Part shown: piece by piece, positions 32,620-43,514 of the stretch
Position numbering within the stretch: the stretch's first letter is position 1
Layout of the letters: the number at the start of each line of letters is the position of its first letter
Source: Verpa conica
Lineage: Eukaryota; Ascomycota; Pezizomycetes; Pezizales; Morchellaceae
Direction: 5' to 3'
DNA: 64,000 bases
Assembly: GCA_033030425.1 (NCBI GenBank)
Contig: JAUFSD010000018.1
Location: 992,001-1,056,000, forward strand
Position numbers and translations under genes: made by a program
The notes under the pieces: model-generated
Told to the model about the DNA's origin: nothing
Seen by the model: only the letters and a program-made list of their open reading frames with translations
Databases searched by the model: none

Positions 32620-35079
32620 ATGAAATTCTTTCCGGTTGTGCTTGCCCTGGTGGCGGGCTTGACCTCTGTTGTGGCTCACCACCACAAGGGTCTACATTCT
32701 CGTCATCTAAATTTAAAGCTTAACCTCCAGATTGAGCAGCAGGATAGCACACTGACTCCTTCTAACCCCGGGACTTTCTGGATTGGCGATATCACACATA
32801 ACGGCACCTCTCCGTTTTTGAACGATACCTCTTACACCGTCTATCGTAATGTTAAAGATTTCGGGGCAGTCGGTGATGGTTCCACAGACGATTCTGATGC
32901 TATTCAGAGGGCGATTGATGGTTCGTGATCCCCCCCGATTAACCTGATATCAGAGACAAAACTAATATCAGACTCCCAATACAGATGGCGACCGATGTGC
33001 CAGTGGCTGCGGTGGAACTACACTCAAGCCAGCTCTGGTCTACTTCCCAGCTGGGACATACAAGGTTTCGAAAACAATAAACATGTACCTATTCACCCAG
33101 CTGGTTGGTGATGCTATCAACTGGCCTACTATCAAAGCAACCAACGAAATTGGCGCAAACTACGTTGTTGACGGGTTCCCAATTGTTGACGGCGTCCACT
33201 CGACCACAAATTTCCATGTTCAGGTCCGGAATCTCAAAATTGATGTTACAAGTGTCAACTCCACCACCGAGGTAAAATGTATAAACTGGGCCGTTGCACA
33301 GGCTACCAGTTTGCACAACATGGAATTCATCATGTCCAACTACAGCTCCCACTACGGTATCGTACAGAACGGCGAGAACGGTGGTGGAAGCGGTGTGTTT
33401 ATGGGAGACCTAACTTTCCGTGGTGGAAAGGTTGGGCTTCTCCTCTCGAACCAGCAATTCGAGTTCCGGGGCCTCACGTTCATGCATTCGAACACTGCTA
33501 TTAAAATCGACCATGTATTCACAGCAACCTTCCAAGATATCGCATTCATCAACTGTGGCACCGGTATCGACGCCGGCGCCACATCCTCTGCTGGTTCCTT
33601 TGCATTAATCGACTCTTCTGCCACATCCGTCGGAAATGTCATCGTCACCGACGAGTCTGGAAACGGCTACGGCTCAATCATAATCGAGAACCTCCAGACC
33701 ACGAACGTCGAGCACACAGTCGTCAAATACGGCGGAAAAGAGCTTCTAGCTGGAGGCAGCGCCCACATTAGCCAATGGACCCAGGGAAACATATACCCCA
33801 ACAACGAAAACCAGGGCTCCTACCAGCAAGGCAACACCACAGCCACAATACGCTCCACAAAGCTAACAAACAGTGACGGAAGCTGGTTCACAAAACCCCG
33901 TCCCCAATACGAAGAATACGACACCTCTAGCTTCGCAAGCGTTAAAGCAGCCGGCGCAATTGGAGACGGCGTAACAGACGACACAGCAGCCATCAACGCC
34001 GCACTCGCCGCAAACATAGATCGTAAAATCACATACTTCCCCGCAGGAACCTATCTTGTCACAGACACAATCTTTGTACCCGCCGGCTCCCGTATTGTCG
34101 GCGAAGTATGGTCCGCAATCACTGGTGAGTGATACTCTATGATCCCCACATGTATATATATATACAAATACTAACCACATTTCCAGCAAGCGGCAATAAA
34201 TTCGCCGACGAGTCTAACCCCCACGTCATGATCCGCGTCGGCAATCCCGGCGACACCGGCATCGTAGAATGGAGCGACATGGTCTTCACTACAGCCGATA
34301 TCCTCCCGGGCCTAATACTCATGGAAATCAACATCTCAGGAAGCACCCAGGGCGCCGTCTCATTCCATGAAACGCACTTCCGAATCGGTGGAGCCGCCGG
34401 TTCTACCGTCGAGACTTTATGTAACACCGACGCTGCGTCTTGCAAAGCCGCATTCATGCTCCTCCACGTCAAACCCACCGCTTCCGCATACTTTGAGAAC
34501 ATCTGGGGGTGGACTGCAGACCACGATCTCGACGGCCCAAATGGGCAGACCATCTCTAGCGGGCGTGGGGTCCTCGTAGAGGCGACCGGGGGGACGTGGT
34601 TTGTGGGTAGTGCGTTTGAGCACCATACGCTGTATCAGTACCAGCTTCTCGGTGCGGAGAATGTCTACTTTGGCGTGGTTCAGGTGGAGACGCCGTATTG
34701 GCAGCCGGGCCCCGAAGCGCCTACTCCGTGGTTGGTGAATACGGAGTTTGAGGACCCTAGCTTTGAGGACTGTGGGGAGGATGTGCAGTGTGGTATGGCG
34801 TGGGGTGTTAGGGTTATTGGCGGTGGGAATATATACCTGTATGGGTCTGGGTTCTGGACGTTCTTTAATAAGAATAGTCAGGACTGTGCGGCGGGTGATG
34901 GGAATTGTCAGACGAATATCATTGATATAAGTGGTGACCCGTATGGGCTGTATTTGTATAATACAAACGTTAAGAGTATTAAGAATATGGTTGTGGTGAA
35001 TGGGACGGCGGTGGCGACGAGGTTTAATAATCCGGGGAGTTGGGGAGGTGTTATTGCGGCTTATAATGGGTTTGTATAA
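32620..35079 (+). CDS. Secreted glucan 1,3-beta-glucosidase, GH55 family
   Basis: Three exons (32620-32920, 32985-34124, 34187-35079) encode 777 residues, the usual size for the family. A signal peptide spans about residues 1-19 (MKFFPVVLALVAGLTSVVA). GH55 enzymes have two right-handed beta-helix halves, and both entry motifs are here: FGAVGDGSTDDSDAIQRAI at residue 81 and AGAIGDGVTDDTAAINAAL at about 420. Other family-like blocks are GGGSGVFMGDLTFRGG, FENIWGWTADHDLDG and FWTFFNKNSQDCA. GH55 members release glucose or short oligomers from beta-1,3-glucans of fungal walls or callose, so a role in wall remodelling, mycoparasitism or storage-glucan use is likely. Several N-glycosylation sequons (NGT, NDT, NYS) fit secretion. 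An in-frame upstream extension exists, but the signal peptide fixes the start. Introns are 62-64 bp. Confidence 0.93.
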
Positions 35080-37012
35080 GGGGGTTTGTTATGCATTTAG
35101 GTGTGGTGTTTTGGGTGATATAGATACATTGTCATGTTTTTTTTATTTGTATTTGGAAATAGGGTTTTCTTGTTCTTTGTTAGATACTACTGTATAAGCT
35201 GTATCACTGGTAATTAAATTAATTTGTCCTTCACATTATATCACCAACTCCCTTAGGATGTATGCCATAGCTGGAATGTTACCTGTATTTCTAAGCTATA
35301 GCAGGGGTGAGTGATCTCTTAAGACAAAATTACATACTCGGTAAATAAGAGTATATATACCTCCAATCACATGAAAGAAAACCCACATTATTAGTGGAGT
35401 AGGTGAAAATGTACTGATTTTGATGGAATGCTGTTTGTAGGTATATTCGCTATCGATGCTGCCCTGTTATATTTAGCTTGTTGATATTTGTATCCTAAGT
35501 CAAGAGATTGCCCTGCCTGTATAGGCCAAGGTATAAAACTTAATCTATAGCCTCCACCTTCAAATTCTTGGGCTATAAATTTCCCAAATGTTCACTCGGA
35601 GAAAACATCACAACTAGCATGGGGGGTAGAGACCAGCCTCATGGCCCCAGTACTCGAGAGTTTGGCTAAAAAATACCTGGTCCATCTACTTCATCAGCGA
35701 CGCCTTGATCTATAGGATCTCTATCTAATTCCTCATAAACATTACCAAAATCCATTTCATCTGGTCTGAGACGAGGTAACAACATCGTGGACGTGGACTA
35801 CTTATTTCCTAGAGATAAAGCTATAAAGATAGGGAGAACAACTTCATACACAAACGGTGGGGTAAACGGCATAATCATTCAAGTATAGGAGATTGGCTCG
35901 GGCACCATGAGAATGGTGCCCCCGGCGGAGCTCTTGATAAGGGGGCCTCATGGCTCCCTTTATTAGTTGAGAGGAGTGCTGAGCTTTCCTGTAGCTGGTA
36001 TAGTGACTAGAGAAAATCTACTTAATGAGATTATAGTAGTAACTTCAATTAAGCCTGTTCTTGAGGATATTGAGAAAACAATCAAGACAGAAGTTACTTG
36101 GATATAAGAATTTCTACATGAATAATACTTGCATTATGCTACTAGAGGATGAAGGCATAGGGCTGGGAACGAGACCAAGGAAAGCCTATCCTAGAAGCGG
36201 TTATACCCCAAGATCTAATCATAATTCTTTATCTATAGCTTTAGATCAGCTGCATTTGTCATACCGCAAAAAATTAAAAAGGAGCCCCCCTCAACACACC
36301 TCAAAGGTACAAAACCTACTGATACTTTCAGGTGAAGATGGCCTACTGGTATACCAGGAAGCCTAGTCGCACTTATTCTGGGACAAGTGAGAAACGGTCC
36401 GCGGTTCAGCCCCTGGGAGACACTTTTTTGTTTTTTGTTTTTTTTTAAAAAAAAGGCAAGGGCTAAAAGCACAGATAATCACTCGATATTTAAGTTCGCA
36501 CATACAACATAAAATTCAATTAGTATGGTCTAGACGGCGAAACGAAGGGTCTTAGTTGAGGGCGTGGCTAGTTTTTGTTATTGCTGTGTTTTATTTCTAG
36601 TATGATGTGCGAAGTTATTTTTGTAGGACTTTTTTTCTTCTACATGTATTAAATTATTCCTTTTAAATTATTTAATTATTTATTATAGGTATGCGTGTTA
36701 TGACCAAAGGTAATGTAGAAACGTCATCAAACCCTGTATTTAATAGTTATAACTCCCGTGAATCGGCCTAGACTTAACCGTAACCTAACAGAGCAAAGAA
36801 TGAGCTGCATCGGTCAGATCAAGCCTTTAATTTCAAGCAAGCTTTTGTTCTTGACATCGTCACAACAAAGCTCATTGAAGGAACTAGTAGCATATATTCA
36901 CGAACAAGAATTTACGTACATAAACATATCACTATATGTAATTCAAGTCTTGTGTCCCGTGGGGCTGTAACCTTGTCACTCAAATTGAAAGCGTAGATTA
37001 CTGATGGCCAGA
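35080..37012. other. Intergenic, with possible coding relics
   Basis: No intact gene. Besides the minus-strand relic at 35666-35872, a plus-strand open stretch near 35970-36110 (including EIIVVTSIKPVLEDIEKTI) has no start codon. A 101-codon frame at 36061-36366 in another frame follows. These could be parts of one decayed gene, but I cannot assemble them. Confidence 0.35.
35666..35872 (-). pseudogene. Short coding relic with an internal stop
   Basis: On the minus strand a frame starts MPFTPPFVYEVVLPIFIALS, meets a TAG, and continues in the same frame with RPDEMDFGNVYEELDRD before ending. The acidic second half looks protein-like. I do not recognise it. One stop within 69 codons, with sense-like composition on both sides, suggests decay. 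Confidence 0.25.
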
Positions 37013-37203
37013 TACCGTAGGGACTGGCGAAATTCAGACCGTTGCCCAGAGGACGGCTTTGATAAACTATACCTCTTGAGGTCAAAATAACACGTCAGGA
37101 GGCAGTAAGACAGGCTTGATACACAACAAAACTTCCGTAACTGGTATAATATATTCATACCGTGCTCTCGGCAACGGTCTGAATTTCACCAGTCCCTACG
37201 GTA
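37013..37203. repeat. 191-bp foldback element with about 38-bp arms
   Basis: The left arm (37013-37051, TACCGTAGGGACTGG...CAGACCGTTGCC) and the right arm (37165-37203) are inverted copies differing at only two or three positions. The loop of about 113 bp has no coding sequence. It has the size and shape of a MITE; the high arm identity suggests it is younger than the foldback at 18.8 kb. Confidence 0.65.
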
Positions 37204-37624
37204 CTCCCCTGGCTGTATGTAATTATAGCGTACGGTAAAAAGGGTCAAGAAACGCGAGACACGAGAATCAGCGTTCCTATTCGTTCTTTAAGTTTCTAGC
37301 AAAAATTCTAGTAGTAGGATTGGCCACAATACCCTGGTAGCAGACCCTGGTTTCTCGATCTTTTTTGCCGTACGCTGTAGCCATCCTCTTAGATCTCCAA
37401 TGAACGGTCTACGGCTCAAGGCAGGGTCCCTGCGTTACACAATCTATCTGCATCCCTACTAACGCGATAAGCCAGGCTGTACAGTCTAACCACTACAAGA
37501 GCCTGGGGACCCTGCAGCACATCTCTGATTACGCTCCTTTTTACTGGCCCATTCCCTTCTCCCTCGCTCTTCCCTCTCCTACGCATCTTTCTCTCGCTCC
37601 AGTAGCATCAGAGAAACCAGCAAT
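37204..37624. other. Upstream region of the TAP-like peptidase gene
   Basis: No gene. The last 100 bp before the start codon are CT-rich (CCCTCGCTCTTCCCTCTCC), as in other leaders in this window. A tRNA-like sequence on the minus strand was examined and rejected. Confidence 0.4.
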
Positions 37625-39860
37625 ATGGAGTCCGAGAAACTACTCTCTACCGTACCCGACTACGACACTCAACCGAATACTCCACCGTCTCGGAAACTCA
37701 AACTTCTAAAAAGAGCACACAAATCTGTTGTGGTCACGGGGATAAGCGTGTTTATCTCATGGGTAGTTATCGGCTATTTTACGCACTGGGAAGGACCACA
37801 GGTTTCGAGATGCCATAAGGCTCTTAGTCCAAAGGAGTTCAAGTGGGAACATGTAGGCCTCAGCAAGCTTTCTTTTTTTTCTTTTCTCTCTTTGCTGATT
37901 GAGGAGGTGTAAAATAGATAACCCCGACTAAAGATCTAGTCTACCATCCTTGCTGGGATGGCTTCGAGTGCGCAAGGCTTGAAGTTCCACTCGACTGGGA
38001 GAACCCAGAGAGTGGATTCAGCGCTGCAGTCGCCATCGTTAAAGTCCCTGCCAAGGTGGATGAGCGCAGTGAGGAGTGGGGGGGACCTGTATTGGTTAAC
38101 CCTGGTAAGTACACGTGCCCGTAAGAAAGCTTCTTTGGGGCCCTGTGTTACAATATTGGGATCTAGGACAATGAAGGTTCAATAAGCTAACTTTACTAGG
38201 CGGTCCTGGTGGCTCTGGTGTCTCGATGGTCCTTGGTCGTGGACCCGAACTTCAAACTATCCTTGGGCCTCAATTCTCAATCATCGGCTTCGACCCACGT
38301 GGTGTCAATAATACGACCCCCGGTGTTTCTTGCTTTACAACTAGTGTTCAACAGAAGATCTGGAGTCTTAAGTCTGGTGGATGGATTCTTGGATCTACTA
38401 AGTCTGGCGAAGAAGTTGGTGAGGCTTACTCACGGAGTATGACTGTTGGAGCAGTATGCAATAGGACCTCAGGGGGTGAAGGACTTGAAGGAGCGGGGAG
38501 ATTTGTGGGAACGCCAGTGGTGGCGAGGGACATGTTGGAGATTACAGAAAAAGCATGGGATAGGGTTGGTAAGAATGGGAGTGAGAGGGGGTTGAGGTAT
38601 TGGGGGTTTAGTTATGGGAGTGTACTAGGGACTACTTTTGCTAGTATGTTTCCAGACAGAATTGAAAGACTGGCTGTTGATGGTATGGTTTTATCTCCTT
38701 TATATGAGCCTCTCAAACCCTTAAGGGGATGGCTAGAATTTCTACATCAGGACGACTTCTATCAACAATGGAAGGATAGCACAGGAATTCTGGCCATGCC
38801 CCATCATCCTTTTAGTACATTCGGAAAATAACATATCCGCGAAAAACAGGGATCTGCGACGTAGAAGACTACTATAGAGCCGGCTGGAAAACCAACCTCC
38901 AAGACGCCGAGAAAGTTGTCTCCTCCTTCTACAACTACTGCTCCCTCGCCGGACCTCTCCGCTGTGCATTCCACACTGGTACCACCCCCGAGGACATTGC
39001 CACCCGTCTCAACAATCTCATGTTGAAACTCAGACGCCAACCTCTCCCTGTTCCCGACTCCCCAACCGGCGCTGAAATCGTAACCTACTCAGACGTCAAG
39101 ACAATGCTCTTCATATCTCTCTACAAGCCTCTCCGAACATTCCCCCAAATTGCCAAGCTCCTAGCCGATATCGAGTCAGGCGACGGTAAGAGCTTCATCG
39201 ATTATCAGAAGAAAGGGTTCGATTGCAGCTGTGGTAAAGAACCAGAGCGCCCCCCAGGCCCAGACTTTGACGCAATCTGGGCTATTGCGTGTAGTGATGG
39301 AGAGCCAGTCGAGGATACGCTTGATGATATCCATGACTACCTTAACGAGTTACAGGGACAGAGTGAAGTGTCTGGTGGAAGCTGGGCAACTATTAGAATT
39401 GGTTGTGCAGGCTGGAAGATCAGGCCGCAAGGACTGGTTTATAATGGTCCTATTCAGGGGAACACGAGCTGGCCATTGTTATTCCTTGGGAACACAGCGG
39501 ACCCGGTAACCCCGGTTAGAAACGCCCATAAGATGGCAAAGGGATTTGAAGGCGCTGTTGTATTGGAGCAGAATTCAGAAGGGGTTAGTCTTCCTAACTC
39601 TTCTCTCCTTATTATGTGTGGTGACTAATTGGGTTTTATAGCATTGTTCAATCTCAACGCCATCGGTCTGCACAGTGAAGTATATCCGTGATTATTTCGT
39701 GGATGGCACGCTCCCACCAAAGGATACGGTCTGTGAAGTGGATGTTAAGCCGTTTGACGACGAGAAGTCGATCAGATCTATGTCGGAGGATGATCGAGTG
39801 CTGTATGAAGCTGTGTCGGACGTTGGGAAGGATTGGCAGATTCCGCGCTTTGGTATCTGA
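37625..39860 (+). CDS. Membrane-anchored TAP-like serine peptidase (alpha/beta hydrolase)
   Basis: Five exons are placed at 37625-37862, 37934-38104, 38200-38682, 38850-39583 and 39642-39860, giving 614 residues. A hydrophobic segment at about residues 39-56 (VVVTGISVFISWVVIGYF) is a signal anchor. Core motifs of the tripeptidyl-aminopeptidase-like S33 family follow: GFECARLEVPLDW, LVNPGGPGGSG (oxyanion region), FDPRGVN, GFSYGS (nucleophile Ser274), NTADPVTP (Asp515) and the C-terminal GHCS (His543, first codon of the last exon). The catalytic triad is complete. Such enzymes remove short peptides from protein N-termini or act as general esterases. Intron 1 has no usable GT donor; a GC-AG intron with donor GCAAGC joins the frames, with the acceptor at 37933 or 37939 (two residues difference). 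Intron 3 is unusually long for the region (167 bp). Confidence 0.85.
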
Positions 39861-42021
39861 GTTCGTTATAGAATTTGCTGTATTTAGCGATAGCATGTTT
39901 ATAGCTTAGATTTGTTGAGAATATAATGGCATATCAGGTAAATACCATGGGTGATATTTCGTGACGCATAGAGAGTAAGTGCGAGTGGTTCACATGTCAA
40001 TCCCCCTCGAGAATAATTCCAAAAGGGAGTGGTTTTTGAGCAAGGAGCATAAAATTAAAGCGAAAAGTAAGCCTAGGGCGCCAGAATGGTAGCAAAATAA
40101 ATAAATGATATTGACAATATTATATCCATGACTGATGCTTTTGTACCATTAATTCAGTCCCCTAGAATGCCATATCTCAGCATAAAGCGGCTATTAAACC
40201 GTCCCTGAAGTTAGTGTGATAACTCTGGTACAAAACGCTAGTAGCGGCTAGTGACGGTGTACTCGGTCTCTTTGTTATAAACTCGCCATCCAATCTCATC
40301 CAATCTCATTCGACTCAGCACTCACCCTCACTCCATCTGATAACAATCCACCGAGTCACCAATCCAAACAAAAACACCATACACACGCCCTCCAAAAAGC
40401 TATGAGCAGCTAGAAAGGATGGCCAAAGATGCACTAAGTAGTCCAACCTCTAAAAGACTCGAAAAAGCACCCCCCCCCCCTCTCTCTCTCTTTGACGAAA
40501 TACTGAATTTTAGTAGTACCAACACTAAGATATTATGACGATGACTTTCAACAATCTGGGCATATACTGCCCGGTTACCCCTATAAGTATAGATAGCGGT
40601 GTGAGCTTATATCCTCGAAGCGGGTATTCCTATAGGGAAGTACTGGTGCATATAAAGATAGAGGACAGGGATGCTTTGTGGCTAGGTGTGAATCTGATAG
40701 TTCTATTATTTGTATATCCTTCCTTCCTTATTCTTGTTCTAACTTATTTAGTTTAGACTATAGGTTTCATCTGTTTAAAAAAGAACTTACGTCGACATCT
40801 AAGTTTATAGACAGGGCGACAGAACTTGTCTCACTACATCGTCTGCTCATCCACCAGGCTTATCCGTTATCTTCAGACAGAAAAGCATACCTCTTCACTC
40901 TTGGGGAGTCACTTGATATGATCTACCCTTTATTTATAATCGCCTACGGAGGTTCCGGAGGTTCGAATGCCGGAGGATAGAGCAAGAGCTTGTAGAAAGG
41001 TGTCTATGGTGTTATATGTTGATGTGAGTTGGTCGCGTAGACTATGCATCAGCAGAGGGAAAAAAAGATTCCTTCTGGCCCTACTGGAGATGAATTCTTT
41101 TTTCTTTTTGCTGATGACTGGGGGTATTGGGTGACACTCGACATTGGACGACCTCGATACATATCTTGTCACTATCAAAGGGGAAAAAATGAACATAGTT
41201 CTACGATGGATAAGGAAGCTATAGGAGCTGTATTTTGGCTATGTGAGTACTCTATTATTTGGTTTTATATTTAAGTATCATTTCTAATGAAGTTCATAGC
41301 TGTTATATTCAGACTTGAGGGGATAAAATATCTAGATGTGTAGTGGTTGCTTATCTAGAGTTAATACTCCCTAATAGAGTTACTAGGGGCGAGGAAAACA
41401 TTATACAAGATCTACTCGGGGAGAGAGGCAAGATACTTACCCTCTTATCAGGATCTTTGGAGGGATGTTTTACCTTGGAGATATCGGAGGAATGGATGAA
41501 AGCTGGGTATCTAAGCTAGGCACGAGCTGGATACAATCCGTGTGTGCTGGGTGACTAAAATAGATTCTGGAGACGTTAGATTAAGTTTTTCTTTTCTTGG
41601 GCTGTTATTTCATAGTCTCTCTAGCGGTGGTTTGATAGGATCAATCTTAATAAAAGTAGATCTTCATTTAACAATTGATCGCTTACGGATCTTATTCTAC
41701 TGCACAATTAAATGGGGGCTGTATGTAGATGTATGCAGTGCTCTACCCCGCGATAACGATAAGTGATTGATATACCCGTTGCACCTCACAAACACCGAAA
41801 GAGGACTTTGCCCCACTGAGAGAGGCAAAAAAAAGCCGCATGCACATGGTACAGTAACAACGCATAATAAACCTACCACCAAAAACATACTGAACCAGAA
41901 AAAACGAGGAGGGGAAAAAATACTCACCCCACTCGGGAATAAGTAAAACCATACACGCACACCCCCTCCTACTCTCTTCCGAGGAAGCAAAGAAGCAAAG
42001 ACAACAACAATAACAGCAGAT
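39861..42021. other. Intergenic, with weak protein-like frames at 40.5-41.6 kb
   Basis: From about 40535 to 41520 several plus-strand open stretches follow one another in different frames. They include FHLFKKELTSTSKFIDRATE (40.77 kb), FFLFADDWGYWVTLDIGRPR (41.10 kb) and ENIIQDLLGERGKILTLLSG (41.40 kb). I cannot join them by convincing splice sites, and no family is recognised. The 300 bp before UGO1 hold its promoter. A C10 run followed by CT repeats lies near 40470. Confidence 0.35.
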
Positions 42022-43514
42022 ATGTCGACCCAGCAAGGCCCCAATCCCCTCCGACCGTACTATATCCCCCCACCCCCAACTGGCTTTGGCCCCGGTATAG
42101 ATAATCTACCACTACCACCTTCGTCATTGCCGCATCCTCAGGGTGGGTCTGCTTCATCGCCAGGATCGTTTAATCTACTCCCCGATCTACAGGATTATAC
42201 AGACTACTTAGATAGTCCGAGTCCGAACGATGTGTTGAAGAACTTCTTGACCCAGGCAGCGGTCCAGTACGGGCTGAACCTGATCGCGCAGCCGTTCGAG
42301 AATAGCAAGACGGTACTACAGTGCCGGGTGGTACCAAAGAGGGTAGCTACAGCGGCGGGGAAGAAGAAGAAGAAGGTGGGGAGTGGATGGAGGAAGGGGA
42401 GGGATTATGATAGTGATGTAGAAGACGATGATGATGTAGGTTTTTTTTTTCTTTCTTCTTTGTCGAGATCACGAATTGATGGCTAATTGACCCCTCTCCG
42501 GATAGGCAGCTTCAACAGACTCAGAACCTGCATACTTTGGCTCTGCATCAGATGATGAATCTTCCTCAAAGCTACGCTCAATCTCCCGCTCGCCATCGCG
42601 GGGACGGAAGATGACGGACCGGGCTGGATACGTCATCGAGACCACCACGGACCCGGATACAAAGTTCCCTTGGCAGATTGAGATGGCGAGTCCCGACAGC
42701 AGTGTTGGTGATATGTTGAAAGCGTTGTGGGGGAAAGAAGGAGCGTGGGGTATCTGGAAGGGTCAAAACTCATCATTCCTATATAATGTTCTCCTCAAAA
42801 CACTGGAATCCTGGACTGGCAGCTTCTTGGCCACAGTTTTGAGTTTGCCGGATCCGGGGATGACGGAGATTGCGGACTCGACTTATCCACTTGCGAGTTT
42901 GGGAGTTGCGGTTGCTGCGAGTGCAATTACGGCGATTATTTTGTCTCCGCTTGATATCGTTCGGACCCGGTAATGCTATATATATCTGGTACTTGGTTTC
43001 TATCTATGATGCTAATAATCACAGACTGATAATCACCCCCTCAACCGAACAACCCCGCAATACACTCCCATGTCTACGTCTTCTCCCTTCGTCACTCATA
43101 CCCCCCAATCTCATCCTCCCAACAACCCTCCACGCCACTCTCCCCTCCCTCATCACACTCGGCACACCATACTTCCTCCGTACACGTTTCGGAGTCGACC
43201 CGATCCTCACGCCTACGCTTTTCTCGCTGTTTACGTTCTTTAGTAGTACTGCGGAGCTGGCGGTACGGTTACCGCTGGAGACGGTGCTGAGGAGGGGACA
43301 GGTTGCAGTGACGAAGCCGCAGAGAACAATCGTGCCGGTGGGGAGATATGCGGGTGTGTTTGGGACTATGTGGTGTGTTGTGAAGGAGGAGGAGGGTGGA
43401 CGGAGTGGGATGGAGGGGCTGTATAGAGGGTGGAGATTGGGCTTGTGGACGAATGTCGGGGTACTTGGGTTGAGTTTGATGGGTGTGCAAGGGAGAGATG
43501 GGAGTGAATTTTAA
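42022..43514 (+). CDS. UGO1: Mitochondrial fusion/carrier-like outer-membrane protein UGO1
   Basis: Three exons (42022-42435, 42506-42969, 43025-43514) encode 455 residues. The N-terminus NPLRPYYIPPPPTGF, the block LKNFLTQAAVQYGLNLIAQPFENSKTVLQCRVVP and the carrier-type signature ILSPLDIVRTR identify UGO1. This protein is a modified mitochondrial carrier of the outer membrane that links Fzo1 and Mgm1 in fusion. An acidic/Ser-rich linker (DSDVEDDDD...SASDDESSS) with a basic KKKKK patch separates the first repeat from the rest, as in other ascomycete forms. The second carrier repeat includes WGIWKGQNSSFLYNVLLK and the third ELAVRLPLETVLRRGQV and GLYRGWRLGLW. Intron 2 interrupts the codon of the last Arg of the signature. 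All junctions keep frame. Confidence 0.9.

Noticed and set aside
37412..37520. Possible tRNA or tRNA-derived SINE on the minus strand (TAGTGGTTAGA box)
   Set aside because: An A-box-like sequence is present, but there is no T-arm with a TTCRANNC loop, the acceptor stem pairs poorly, and the GC hairpin in place of the T-arm has almost no loop.
40960..40980. GGTTCGAATGCC as a tRNA B box
   Set aside because: No A box or pairable acceptor stem lies at the right distance on either strand.
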